Virus record (IMG/VR): IMGVR_UViG_3300050015_000195
Span: 1 to 21,135 of that record
Strand: one strand, 5' to 3'
Length of the DNA: 21,135 nt
Source: a virus
Every line of letters starts with the position of its first letter. Positions within the stretch are counted from its first letter, which is position 1. The position numbers were made by a program, and so were the translations under genes. The notes under the pieces are model-generated. The model ran no database searches. It saw only the letters and a program-made list of their open reading frames with translations, and had not been told where the DNA came from. This document shows, in pieces, positions 14,795 through 21,135 of this stretch.

Positions 14795-15321
14795 GGAGTG
14801 CCTCCTGGCAATTGTTTATGAATTCTTACTGGATTCATATCTTCCGCTAATTGGCGAGCCTTCACTATTTCGGTGGGAGTTAATTTAGTTACGTTATCGC
14901 TGTCGGATTCGTCGTTATCGGCAAATATTTTATTGACGTGCGTAAATGCAATATACGCTGCCCTGGTAACATCTTTAATTTCCTTCCGGAGAGCTGGCCT
15001 GTAAATATCGAATAAGAACATAATCTCAATTTGCTCTACGGGCGTAGCCTTAAAGCATTCCTTACCGCGCAATGATCCGCGGTTAATCGATCTACTGTTT
15101 TGCACTTTGGAGACAATTTGAGAGAGAAGCCTTGAATCAATCTTGTCGCACTTCTTGAAAATGCACCACTCACGCTCGGGGCTATCGATATCGTTGATCG
15201 TTATCCCATGCTTGCACATAAGAAGTTCCAGCATGCGTTCAGCTGATTGCTTTTCTCCAGCATGTCCGCGCCTGGCAAGTTCAAGGACTTTTCTCATGCG
15301 GCCCAATAGTTCAGCGTTCAT
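14785..15321 (-). CDS. DUF2786-like protein
   Basis: A 178-residue protein. Residues 1-46 (MRKVLELARRGHAGEKQSAE, then RMLELLMCKHGITINDID) match the DUF2786 N-terminal helices, a domain common in phages and mobile elements with unknown function. The rest is helical with a region ending TPTEIVKARQLAEDMNP. The ATG overlaps the stop of the 38-residue gene (CAATGA) and GGGAG lies 9 bases upstream. Its end overlaps the next small gene. Confidence 0.75.
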   Translation of the reverse strand: MNAELLGRMRKVLELARRGHAGEKQSAERMLELLMCKHGITINDIDSPEREWCIFKKCDKIDSRLLSQIVSKVQNSRSINRGSLRGKECFKATPVEQIEIMFLFDIYRPALRKEIKDVTRAAYIAFTHVNKIFADNDESDSDNVTKLTPTEIVKARQLAEDMNPVRIHKQLPGGTPCR

Positions 15322-15434
15322 TGCGCAAACTCCCGTATCCTCTCATCAAAAATAACATCACTCTCTCGCACCGCCCGCGCGAATCTGGTGCAGAGCAGAA
15401 CGTCGCAGGGGCCGGTCGGGCAGTTACTCAGCAT
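15318..15434 (-). CDS. Tiny Cys-rich protein, 38 residues
   Basis: A 38-codon frame starting MLSNCPTGPCDVLLC, with Cys5, Cys10 and Cys15 at even C-x4-C-x4-C spacing. It begins within the end of the 53-residue gene (11 bp overlap) and ends in an ATGA overlap with the DUF2786-like gene, so it fills the gap in an otherwise seamless operon. There is no strong ribosome site; coupling to the upstream gene would be needed. Confidence 0.5.
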   Translation of the reverse strand: MLSNCPTGPCDVLLCTRFARAVRESDVIFDERIREFAQ

Positions 15435-15585
15435 TGTTTAGTATGTCTACGTCACGTTCAAGGTCCTTAATCTTTGTGTTCGCATCTGCAAGCTCGTTCA
15501 TTTTTTCGCAGAGAGGGCATTTTATGTCTGACCCATGCACTATTTCTTCGTGCTTGTCGAACCGTGTCCCGGCGCATATCTCCAT
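15424..15585 (-). CDS. Small zinc-knuckle / coiled-coil protein, 53 residues
   Basis: Starts MEICAGTRFDKHEEIVHG. KCPLCEKM (Cys23, Cys26) looks like half of a zinc site, followed by a heptad-like helix (ELADANTKIKDLERDVDIL) that is probably a coiled coil. GAGGTG lies 6 bases before the ATG. Such short coiled-coil proteins with one C-x2-C are frequent in phage early regions; the role is unknown. Confidence 0.68.
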   Translation of the reverse strand: MEICAGTRFDKHEEIVHGSDIKCPLCEKMNELADANTKIKDLERDVDILNNAE

Positions 15586-15600
15586 TGTTGTCACCTCGTA

Positions 15601-15963
15601 TTAATGTCTGTACATCTTGAACGCTTCATCATCGCACGGAACTAGTTCCCTGATCCTTCCGTCATCGTGTAACTTGTTCCCATACCGAAGGATATCTTCG
15701 TTGCTCATGGCCCGTTCTCCGATATAGATCGCCCAGTCGTGGATCTTGGCGCGTGTCGCCACCCAGCGGAACGGCCTGTGACCTTCTAGCGCGTTGCCTG
15801 ATGCGAAGACGCCGGGCTCCATGTCTTTGAGTTGGTGGAGTGTTAACAATTCACCACTTTCGCGGCAAGGTTTATCCTTTAACAGATCACCAGGATAACC
15901 ACAGGAACCGGCAGTGTCTGTATTTCCGTGCATTTCGTATGGACATCTTCCGGTGAAGCACAT
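15601..15963 (-). CDS. Hypothetical phage protein with N-terminal cysteine cluster
   Basis: A 120-residue protein beginning 22 bases after the 3' end of the tmRNA, with GAGGT 8 bases before the ATG. The N-terminus has MCFTGRCPYEMHG (Cys2, Cys7, His12) plus Cys21 and Cys33, a possible metal site. The C-terminal half (RPFRWVATRAKIHDWAIYIG, RELVPCDDEAFKMYR) is a pattern I have seen in phage proteins of unknown function. It likely shares a transcript with the tmRNA upstream. Confidence 0.72.
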   Translation of the reverse strand: MCFTGRCPYEMHGNTDTAGSCGYPGDLLKDKPCRESGELLTLHQLKDMEPGVFASGNALEGHRPFRWVATRAKIHDWAIYIGERAMSNEDILRYGNKLHDDGRIRELVPCDDEAFKMYRH

Positions 15964-15985
15964 AATAGTTACCTCTAAAGTTTTA

Positions 15986-16284
15986 TGGACCTGGCGGGAA
16001 TCGAACCCGCGTCCAGAATGCTCACTTCTAACGGTCTACCAGCGTAGCCTATTTGCGGTTAGGCAACCTACTGCGTGCCATCCTCCACCAATCCGTTCAG
16101 TCTAACCTCAGCATACAGACCGGATAACTCTAATCGCTGAGGCTGATACCCGAAGCCACTAAGCAGCAGCTTGGAGTTCTACTTCGTTTGCGTCGTTTGT
16201 AGCGTTCCTCTTTTTAACGAGGCCAGAGGATCCTCGGCTGGCACATCAGAACTGATTACACCCTGTCGAAACCGGTTCAGGCCC
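15986..16284 (-). ncRNA. ssrA: tmRNA (transfer-messenger RNA), phage-encoded
   Basis: A complete 299-base tmRNA. The 5' end GGGCCTGAACCGGTTTCGAC pairs with the 3' CAGGTCC as a 7 bp acceptor stem whose third pair is G-U, the mark recognised by alanyl-tRNA synthetase. The T arm is GCGGG/TTCGATT/CCCGC. Upstream of the tag is a clear H-type pseudoknot PK1: CCAG (16238-16241) with CTGG (16223-16226), interleaved with CGAGG (16232-16236) and CCTCG (16218-16222). Further pseudoknot-forming pairs follow the tag (CCTCAGC with GCTGAGG, ATCCG with CGGAT). The discriminator is A; the next bases are TAA, so CCA is not encoded. tmRNA with SmpB rescues stalled ribosomes and tags their products. It is co-oriented with the operon. 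Confidence 0.95.
16159..16203 (-). other. tmRNA proteolysis-tag reading frame
   Basis: The frame after PK1 encodes (A)TNDANEVELQAAA and ends at TAG (16159-16161). ACA AAC GAC aligns with GCA AAC GAC of the E. coli tag, so the resume codon is probably ACA at 16198-16200, with GCT at 16201-16203 as the alternative. The end is QAAA rather than the usual ALAA. Confidence 0.8.
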
Positions 16285-16292
16285 ATTACGCA

Positions 16293-16323
16293 GGGAGAGC
16301 GGCATTTTTTCAACCGCTCTCCC
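16293..16323 (-). other. Stable hairpin just upstream of the tmRNA
   Basis: A perfect 10 bp stem GGGAGAGCGG/CCGCTCTCCC with an 11-base A-rich loop lies 8 bases before the tmRNA 5' end and 12 bases after the stop of the preceding gene. There is no T-run on the minus strand, so termination is unlikely. It may be a processing signal that frees the tmRNA from the operon transcript, or a barrier protecting the mRNA 3' end. Confidence 0.6.
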
Positions 16324-16335
16324 CTTATCTGACAG

Positions 16336-16776
16336 TTAGTAGGGTTTCTCTCCGATGTCTTCGATAGGCTGGAGTTTTTGAGATTCCAGACTGTAATACG
16401 CTATCGGCTCATGCCTGACCTGGCCATTTAAGTCTTTGCCATTGATGCCGATCTGGATCACCAGCTGGACATTGAGCCACTGCTCGGGAAGTATTTCAAT
16501 TTCTTCCGATGCCGGGTACCCAATGGCCAGAAGAAACGGTTTCACAAACGGCATTGCCGCTTCGGTCATGGTGAAATTCTTGAAAGCGTACCTTCCAGCG
16601 CATGGTCCAGAAAGAACCTTGAACCATGTTTTTACATACGGCTTCTTTTCTGAACCGTCCTGCTTCAGCTCACCGATAATCGGCTCTGATTTGATGATGC
16701 TGACGTGATACTTGCCCATCGGTAACGGTTCCGAACCGGTTGCTTCTTTGACCTTTGACAGATTGACTTTCATCAT
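16336..16776 (-). CDS. Putative single-strand DNA-binding protein (DUF669-like)
   Basis: A 146-residue protein with strands such as GKYHVSIIKSEPIIGE, PYVKTWFKVLSGPCAGRYAFKNF and WLNVQLVIQIGINGKDLNGQVRHE, typical of phage DUF669/OB-fold-like proteins found beside recombination ATPases. GGAGG lies 8 bases before the first ATG; a second ATG follows directly. It would bind single-stranded DNA and work with the Sak4-like ATPase upstream. Family assignment is by pattern and neighbourhood. Confidence 0.7.
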   Translation of the reverse strand: MMKVNLSKVKEATGSEPLPMGKYHVSIIKSEPIIGELKQDGSEKKPYVKTWFKVLSGPCAGRYAFKNFTMTEAAMPFVKPFLLAIGYPASEEIEILPEQWLNVQLVIQIGINGKDLNGQVRHEPIAYYSLESQKLQPIEDIGEKPY

Positions 16777-16800
16777 TGCAATGTCCTCCGAGAATGTGAG

Positions 16801-17592
16801 TTATGCTGCCGCGCCAAACTTTTTACCGACTTTTGTTGTCTTCTGTTCCTCCTTCGCGGTGTTCGTAGGAGTAGTTGCACTCCCCGAAAACACCGTATTG
16901 AATATCTTTGTAAAGTCCGGTTCTACGCTGGCCCCGAGCTTGCTTGACCGGTCTTTCGCATATACGCTCTGCGAAGGCTGTACCCTTATAGACCGCACCA
17001 GCACTGTCTGCTGAGGTTTTCCGATAACTGCCGGGCCGCCATCCATGCCGAGATTCTTTTCCTGCACCGACATGTGGCCGACGATGTCGTAGAAACCCAT
17101 AACTTCCTGAGGAAGGCTCTTTCCCTGCAGTGCCGGGGCCCGCATCGTCTGGCCGCTGATCTCGTCCTTCTCGATCTGTTCCAGGGCGATCAGGATCACG
17201 TTCATCTGCAGGTCGCGGAAATAGCGGCTGATCTTGCGTACTTCCTCGATGTTCGTTCCCCAGTCGCCGATCAGCGGCTTTTCGTTCCCACTCTTTGCGA
17301 GGATACCGTCCATCGATTTCTTCTGGATCTCGGTCAAACTGTCAATGATGACCGTCTGGTACTTATGCTGGCCGGCCTTGAGGAAATCGAAGGCATCACG
17401 CAGGTCTTGGAACGTCTCGATGTTGATCCGGTCAATGTTCCGGTCAGCGACCGAAAGCATACCGCCTTCTGCATTGAGGAAGATAGGTGACGGTGCTGAT
17501 GCACCGAAGACCGTTTTACCTACTCCGCTTGCTCCATAAACCAACATCTTGATACAGTTCGTCTGATTCTCTGCTGTTAAGATTTTAACCAT
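16801..17592 (-). CDS. RecA-fold ATPase (AAA_24/Sak4-like recombinase)
   Basis: A 263-residue ATPase with Walker A YGASGVGKT (19-27) and Walker B TVIIDSLTEI (80-89), then NEKPLIGDWGTNIEEVRKI and VILIALEQIEKDE, a pattern of phage nucleotide-binding proteins of the AAA_24/Sak4 group. These promote single-strand annealing or recombination, usually with an SSB partner, which follows immediately here. GGAG lies 7 bases before the ATG. The C-terminal 50 residues are low complexity (Thr/Ala/Lys). Confidence 0.85.
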   Translation of the reverse strand: MVKILTAENQTNCIKMLVYGASGVGKTVFGASAPSPIFLNAEGGMLSVADRNIDRINIETFQDLRDAFDFLKAGQHKYQTVIIDSLTEIQKKSMDGILAKSGNEKPLIGDWGTNIEEVRKISRYFRDLQMNVILIALEQIEKDEISGQTMRAPALQGKSLPQEVMGFYDIVGHMSVQEKNLGMDGGPAVIGKPQQTVLVRSIRVQPSQSVYAKDRSSKLGASVEPDFTKIFNTVFSGSATTPTNTAKEEQKTTKVGKKFGAAA

Positions 17593-17605
17593 GATAATTC
17601 TCCTT

Positions 17606-18586
17606 TTATGCTACCTTTGAATGCTCCGGATGATAATCCGGTCTGATTCCGAATGTTGTCCGCAGTTCCGCGGTGTCTTCGATGCACAGGCTGCGATAAT
17701 CGCATTTCCATGTGCAGTCGCGCGACGGGCATTTGTAGATAGGCGCGTCGGTGTTGATGGTCTTCGCCAATGTGTAGAGCCGCTGCTCGCATTCCTTGCG
17801 TTCCCGCTCATTGCGCAGTACCGGCTCACGAACAATGAAAGTGTTCCCCTTGGCCCTGAGGATCTCAAGGATCTCTGCGTAGTCGGCAGGGTTCAATCCG
17901 TTACGATTGATCGAGTCCAGGTAAATGTCATGGGTCGTGTCGATGTCTTTTCGCTGTGTTAAACCTCCTTTTTTAAGAATCTCAGGGACGTTCGGCATTT
18001 TCTTCCTGAGTATGGTGTAGATAGATCCTGCTACCGGCTCACCGAACATCTTTTCTGTCGCCCACTGGTACCGGCTCATTTGCTCATCGAGAACAAGATT
18101 GGAGATGTAGTTCGCATCGATGATCTCCGCGGTCTTGAATTCATGGATCCATAGCTGCTTATTGCGCCGCACCAACTGATCACAGGTGTAGGTGTACTCG
18201 AATGCATTTGATTTGTTCCCTGCAGCAGTGATGATCGGCACCGTGTGGGGGACTTCCATTTCGACGATTTCGAAATCATCGTGCGCTTTCGCAAATTCAG
18301 CGTACATGGAAAGCATTGATATGCCGAGAGTTTCCAGCTGCCGAAGGTTCTCGATTTCTTCCGGAGCTGATCCCTGGATAAACTCGGTGATCTCTTTCTG
18401 AAACAAGTCGAGTGCAGCCGGTAAGCCGGCCAGATAGAACGCGGCCAGTGCGCTATGGAATACTTTCCCGAAAGCAAGGTTCTTTCCGGTACGCTGCGGT
18501 GCCAGCTTTTGGGCGTACTTAAACAACCATTTCTGCGGGCAATCCTGGTACGTTGCTAATTCTGAATGAGTGAACTCTCTTTTCAT
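17606..18586 (-). CDS. PD-(D/E)XK nuclease with iron-sulfur cluster motif (RecB/Cas4-like)
   Basis: A 326-residue nuclease. The ATG at 18586 (MKREFTHSEL) follows GGAGG by 5 bases; the frame to 18610 is upstream sequence. Motifs in order: Cys16 in YQDCPQKW, GKVFHSAL (His44), Asp136 (TCDQLVRR), HEFKTA (Glu149, Lys151) and QMSRY (Gln169, Tyr173). The C-terminus has CPSRDCTWKCDYRSLC (Cys286, 291, 295, 301), which with Cys16 fits the iron-sulfur site of AddB, Cas4 and Exo5-type nucleases. It probably resects DNA ends for the recombination cassette. No CRISPR array is present, so it is not a Cas4 by context. Confidence 0.88.
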   Translation of the reverse strand: MKREFTHSELATYQDCPQKWLFKYAQKLAPQRTGKNLAFGKVFHSALAAFYLAGLPAALDLFQKEITEFIQGSAPEEIENLRQLETLGISMLSMYAEFAKAHDDFEIVEMEVPHTVPIITAAGNKSNAFEYTYTCDQLVRRNKQLWIHEFKTAEIIDANYISNLVLDEQMSRYQWATEKMFGEPVAGSIYTILRKKMPNVPEILKKGGLTQRKDIDTTHDIYLDSINRNGLNPADYAEILEILRAKGNTFIVREPVLRNERERKECEQRLYTLAKTINTDAPIYKCPSRDCTWKCDYRSLCIEDTAELRTTFGIRPDYHPEHSKVA

Positions 18587-18587
18587 G

Positions 18588-18902
18588 TTACCTCCTTTTG
18601 ATTTCGTCAATAAACTGCCTGACTTCTTTTACGCTGTGACAAACTGCCGTATAACCGTGTGCTTTATGAATTAATTCCATAACATACTCTTGAATGGGAT
18701 CAGCTTTTTTACCTGGCACCTTCAGCTCTACCTCAGCATGAATGCCGTACATTGTGCCATGAATCAATTTAGGCACACACATCGTTATATCTGGTCTTCC
18801 CGATTGGAACTTGTCGGCGGTCTTGACTGCATATATTTCCGGGTACTCTTTTTTGATCATGGCTAATACTTTCAACTTGATCTTTGTTTCTGGCGAGGGC
18901 AT
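18588..18902 (-). CDS. VRR-NUC domain nuclease
   Basis: A 104-residue stand-alone VRR-NUC protein: KFQSGRPDIT (Asp38), GIHAEVELKVPGKKADPIQ (Glu59, Lys61, Gln71) and a last helix. These are the catalytic residues of the PD-(D/E)XK superfamily VRR-NUC branch, found in FAN1 and phage proteins that act on branched DNA. The start ATG has GAGGT 5 bases upstream and lies 134 bp inside the helicase gene. Its stop is one base before the next start. Confidence 0.88.
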   Translation of the reverse strand: MPSPETKIKLKVLAMIKKEYPEIYAVKTADKFQSGRPDITMCVPKLIHGTMYGIHAEVELKVPGKKADPIQEYVMELIHKAHGYTAVCHSVKEVRQFIDEIKRR

Positions 18903-20421
18903 AAATTACCTCTTGCAGAGTCTTCTTACCGTTTAAAACGTCAAGCATATCATGATCGATTGTTCTTTCTTCGCTCATCATTGCCAGGAAATAGATGTAC
19001 AGACATTTCTTTGTTTGCTTATGACCGAGAAGCCGTTCCCTTGACTGAGAGTGAAGCTCGTTGGAATAGTCGATGCTGTAGAAAATCATCGTTGTTGCGA
19101 ATGCGAAGTCAAAACCATAAGCCGTTGTCAGCGGGTGTGCTATCAAATACAGAGCTTCTCCCGACTCGAACCGCTTAATAGAATTATCCTTGTTTTCTGT
19201 GCTTCCGCAGTGAGTGACGACTTTATCAGCACCAAACTTTTTAGAGATCATTTCAACGATTGACTGCGTTTCGTATTCAAACTCGATGTAGATGATAACC
19301 TGCTGATTCCCGAGCTCTTCGAGTTTATCTTCTAGCGCGTTCAATTTTGAGTTTCCGAACACCAGTGGTTTTTTTGTTTCATCATAAAATAATCCCCAAG
19401 AAACCTGACGCAGTTTCATTATCTTTGCCAGGGAAACGAGCGCGGCTACTTTCTTCCCGTCTACCTCAGCAACCAAATGGTTCTTCATATCTCTGTAAAT
19501 GTCGCATTCTTTCTTTGATAGCTGGATTTCAAGGAATTGGTCAACCATAGGCGGCATATCAAAACAATCTGCTTTTTTTACCCAATGGCAATATGGCTTT
19601 ACCAGGTTAATGAGTTGCGCTCTTTTGCTAGGTTCCATTTTGTATTGATACCCTGCTGACATCACAAGCTGCATGATTTGTTTTAATATCGGAAACGGCA
19701 CATATGTTTGCTTTTGATATTTCATCAACAATGCGGTAGCCTGTTTAACAAGATAATATTCGGCACTGCTTTGCGCGATAATATCGCGGACATAGTCCCA
19801 CGTCATGTACTGCGGCTGTTGTGGGAGCTTTACTATTGCACCAGTCTTTGTTTCTTTGGAGAGTTCAAAAAATTGTCTGCGGAAATCAAAAAATGATTTA
19901 GGGAGCAGTCCGGGCCGGATGAACGATATCTGTCCCCAATAATCGAGTTCTGAATTCCTTACTTCTGAACCAGTTAAGATCATCTTGTACTTAAAGAGTG
20001 GGGCAAGGTGAAGCATTGTTTTTGTTATGAGGCTGCTCGGCCCTGCTATTTTCGTGCTTTCGTCGATTACGCAAAAGTAAGGGTGCTTGGTGAACAACTT
20101 TTTCAGTTGAACTAACTGCTTCTTTGATATGATGCTTTCGAAGTTTAACGCGGTCACGTCCGGAATGTTGCAGCCTAAAAGCTTGAACGGCTGGAATGAT
20201 AGATCAGTGAATGATGCAACTTGTTTTTTCCATACGTTTGTAATCAACGTTCCCGGACAAGCAACAAACATCTTTAGTTCTGGAATTTGCGCCTTGAACT
20301 CTTTGAATATTTCAAGAGCAGTGCGCGTCTTACCACAGCGCGGTTCATGGAATAGGGCGCAATTTGCGCCAATGCTTACACCAAACTCAATTGCTTCCTG
20401 TTGGTGCCTAAATAGTTTCAT
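18769..20421 (-). CDS. SNF2-like DNA helicase
   Basis: A 550-residue SF2 helicase. The ATG at 20421 (MKLFRHQQEAIEFG) has GGAG just upstream and overlaps the preceding stop (ATGA); the extension to 20505 is not supported. Motif I is EPRCGKT (26-32), motif II DEST (120-123), and motif VI SQSRERLLGHKQ (about 458-469). The order resembles phage SNF2/DEAD helicases that remodel DNA during replication or recombination. The last ~44 residues are encoded in an out-of-frame overlap with the nuclease gene and look unlike the family. Confidence 0.87.
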   Translation of the reverse strand: MKLFRHQQEAIEFGVSIGANCALFHEPRCGKTRTALEIFKEFKAQIPELKMFVACPGTLITNVWKKQVASFTDLSFQPFKLLGCNIPDVTALNFESIISKKQLVQLKKLFTKHPYFCVIDESTKIAGPSSLITKTMLHLAPLFKYKMILTGSEVRNSELDYWGQISFIRPGLLPKSFFDFRRQFFELSKETKTGAIVKLPQQPQYMTWDYVRDIIAQSSAEYYLVKQATALLMKYQKQTYVPFPILKQIMQLVMSAGYQYKMEPSKRAQLINLVKPYCHWVKKADCFDMPPMVDQFLEIQLSKKECDIYRDMKNHLVAEVDGKKVAALVSLAKIMKLRQVSWGLFYDETKKPLVFGNSKLNALEDKLEELGNQQVIIYIEFEYETQSIVEMISKKFGADKVVTHCGSTENKDNSIKRFESGEALYLIAHPLTTAYGFDFAFATTMIFYSIDYSNELHSQSRERLLGHKQTKKCLYIYFLAMMSEERTIDHDMLDVLNGKKTLQEVIYALARNKDQVESISHDQKRVPGNICSQDRRQVPIGKTRYNDVCA

Positions 20422-21135
20422 TTCTCCACCCCAAAACTGTCGCACTCGTGAAGCACTGTCCCTTTGCGGAACGCGATCTTGTGCGGATACGAAGGCTTCG
20501 GCCATTCATAAAGGTCTTTAACGGAAATCTCAATGGCGACGTAACGGTCGTTTCTTTCGCTTCTGAACTCGTCGCAAAAATACGGACGCGAACAGGCATG
20601 GAATTTGCCTTTGCCGCACTCTTCTTCTTTCGGGCTCCAGCATGGATGATCCAAAGACGTGCCCGGCTTCCAGCAAGTTTCGTCTTTGGTGCCTTCCATC
20701 GTCTTCCAGTCTTTCGATACGCGCTTGAAAAGAATGACTTTCTTGTCTTTGACCTCGCAACCTTCGCGCTTGAGGTACGGTTCCTGTTTGAAACGTTTGA
20801 CGATAGCGGTCTTTGATTTGCGGGATATTTTTGCTTTCACGTCGAATGACACAAGGGCAACTGAGAAGCCGTGCAAAACGGCTTCGCAAAGGCTTGAAAG
20901 CAAATGAACGGCAACGCTTTCCCGTGCCTCGACGTGAGAGCTTCCCCGTGCCACGACGTGAGAGCTTTCCCATGCCACGACGTGAGAGCTTTCCCATGCC
21001 TCGACGTGAGAGCTTCCCCATGCCACGACGTGAGAGCTTTCCCATGCCTCGACGTGAGAGCTTTCCCGTGCCACGACGTGAGAGCTTTCCCATGCCTCGA
21101 CGTGAGAGCTTCCCCATGCCACGACGTGAGAGCTT
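20418..21135 (-). CDS. Repeat-bearing Cys-rich phage protein (5' end outside window)
   Basis: The frame is open to the right edge, so the real start lies beyond 21135; the apparent start at 21122 is just a GTG inside the repeat. The N-terminal part is at least 8 copies of an octapeptide of the form (V/E)-A-(W/R)-(E/G)-S-S-H-V. The C-terminal part has many cysteines (ETCWKPG, HPCWSPKEEECGKGKFHACS) and ends with PHKIAFRKGTVLHECD, resembling DUF7666-type phage proteins that also carry short repeats. Such repeats may form a beta-helix. Function is unknown; its stop overlaps the helicase start (ATGA). Confidence 0.75.
   Translation of the reverse strand, partial: SSHVVAWGSSHVEAWESSHVVARESSHVEAWESSHVVAWGSSHVEAWESSHVVAWESSHVVARGSSHVEARESVAVHLLSSLCEAVLHGFSVALVSFDVKAKISRKSKTAIVKRFKQEPYLKREGCEVKDKKVILFKRVSKDWKTMEGTKDETCWKPGTSLDHPCWSPKEEECGKGKFHACSRPYFCDEFRSERNDRYVAIEISVKDLYEWPKPSYPHKIAFRKGTVLHECDSFGVEK
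20931..21135. repeat. Tandem 24 bp repeat array, 8.5 copies to the window edge
   Basis: Plus-strand units start with GACGTGAGAGCTT at 20931, 20955, 20979, 21003, 21027, 21051, 21075, 21099 and (partial) 21123; a degenerate unit precedes 20931. Differences occur only at unit positions 14 (T/C), 18 (A/G) and 23 (A/T). The period is a multiple of three and the array lies inside the coding region of the 20418-21135 gene. Confidence 0.95.

Noticed and set aside
15986-16284. tmRNA fragment as a prophage attachment site
   Set aside because: The tmRNA is complete with 5' and 3' ends, is embedded in the operon, and no integrase gene or duplicated 3' end is visible.
16293-16323. Rho-independent terminator before the tmRNA
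   Set aside because: The stem is strong, but the minus strand after it reads TGCGTAAT, with no T-run.
17606-18586. Cas4 of a CRISPR system
   Set aside because: The motifs fit Cas4-like nucleases, but there are no cas1/cas2 genes or array; the neighbours are recombination genes.
20530-21117. Alternative minus-strand frame with GKLSRRGM octapeptide repeats
   Set aside because: A 24 bp repeat keeps every frame open; only the frame ending at 20418 has a plausible conserved C-terminal domain and overlaps the helicase start correctly.
20931-21135. Possible CRISPR array
   Set aside because: The 24 bp units are directly adjacent with no unique spacers, and they are in frame within a coding region.

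Overview
The window is one continuous stretch of a tailed double-stranded DNA phage (or prophage) genome infecting a bacterium. Every gene I can support lies on the minus strand, so in transcription order the region runs from the right edge (21135) to the left edge (1). Evidence for a bacterial virus: an ordered head-and-packaging gene set, strong GGAGG-type ribosome binding sites, many 1-11 bp gene overlaps, a perfect DnaA box and a bacterial-type tmRNA. No integrase, repressor, DNA polymerase, lysis or long tail genes are visible, and the host cannot be named from the sequence.

Right part (about 15986-21135), DNA metabolism. A repeat-bearing protein cut by the window edge is followed by a SNF2-like helicase, a VRR-NUC nuclease, a Cas4/RecB-like PD-(D/E)XK nuclease with a likely iron-sulfur cluster, a RecA-fold (Sak4-like) ATPase and a putative single-strand DNA-binding protein. 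This looks like a recombination and replication cassette. Directly after it comes a complete tmRNA gene (15986-16284) with its own proteolysis tag.

Middle part (about 10404-15963), small genes and initiation. Several tiny genes, many with cysteine clusters and joined by overlapping stops and starts, lead to a 722-residue primase-polymerase/SF3 helicase. Next is a 237 bp non-coding segment with a perfect DnaA box and repeated CTCTAC/GTAGAG motifs, a candidate replication origin. Four small genes follow (one MazG-like, one with a possible helix-turn-helix), ending at a strong terminator-like hairpin near 10303-10348.

Left part (1-10181), virion assembly. The order is small terminase, large terminase, DUF1073 portal, a MuF head morphogenesis protein split into two overlapping genes, a short acidic protein, a DUF2213 protease/scaffold, a decoration-like protein, a DUF2184 major capsid protein, DUF4054 connector, head closure, gp10-like and tail completion proteins. 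Last is an unusual structural-looking protein with a Sec signal peptide that runs off the left edge.

Most notable: the phage-borne tmRNA with a non-canonical tag, the origin-like intergenic region, the split MuF gene with an added N-terminal domain, the 24 bp coding repeat array with three two-state positions, and the signal-peptide protein in the virion operon.
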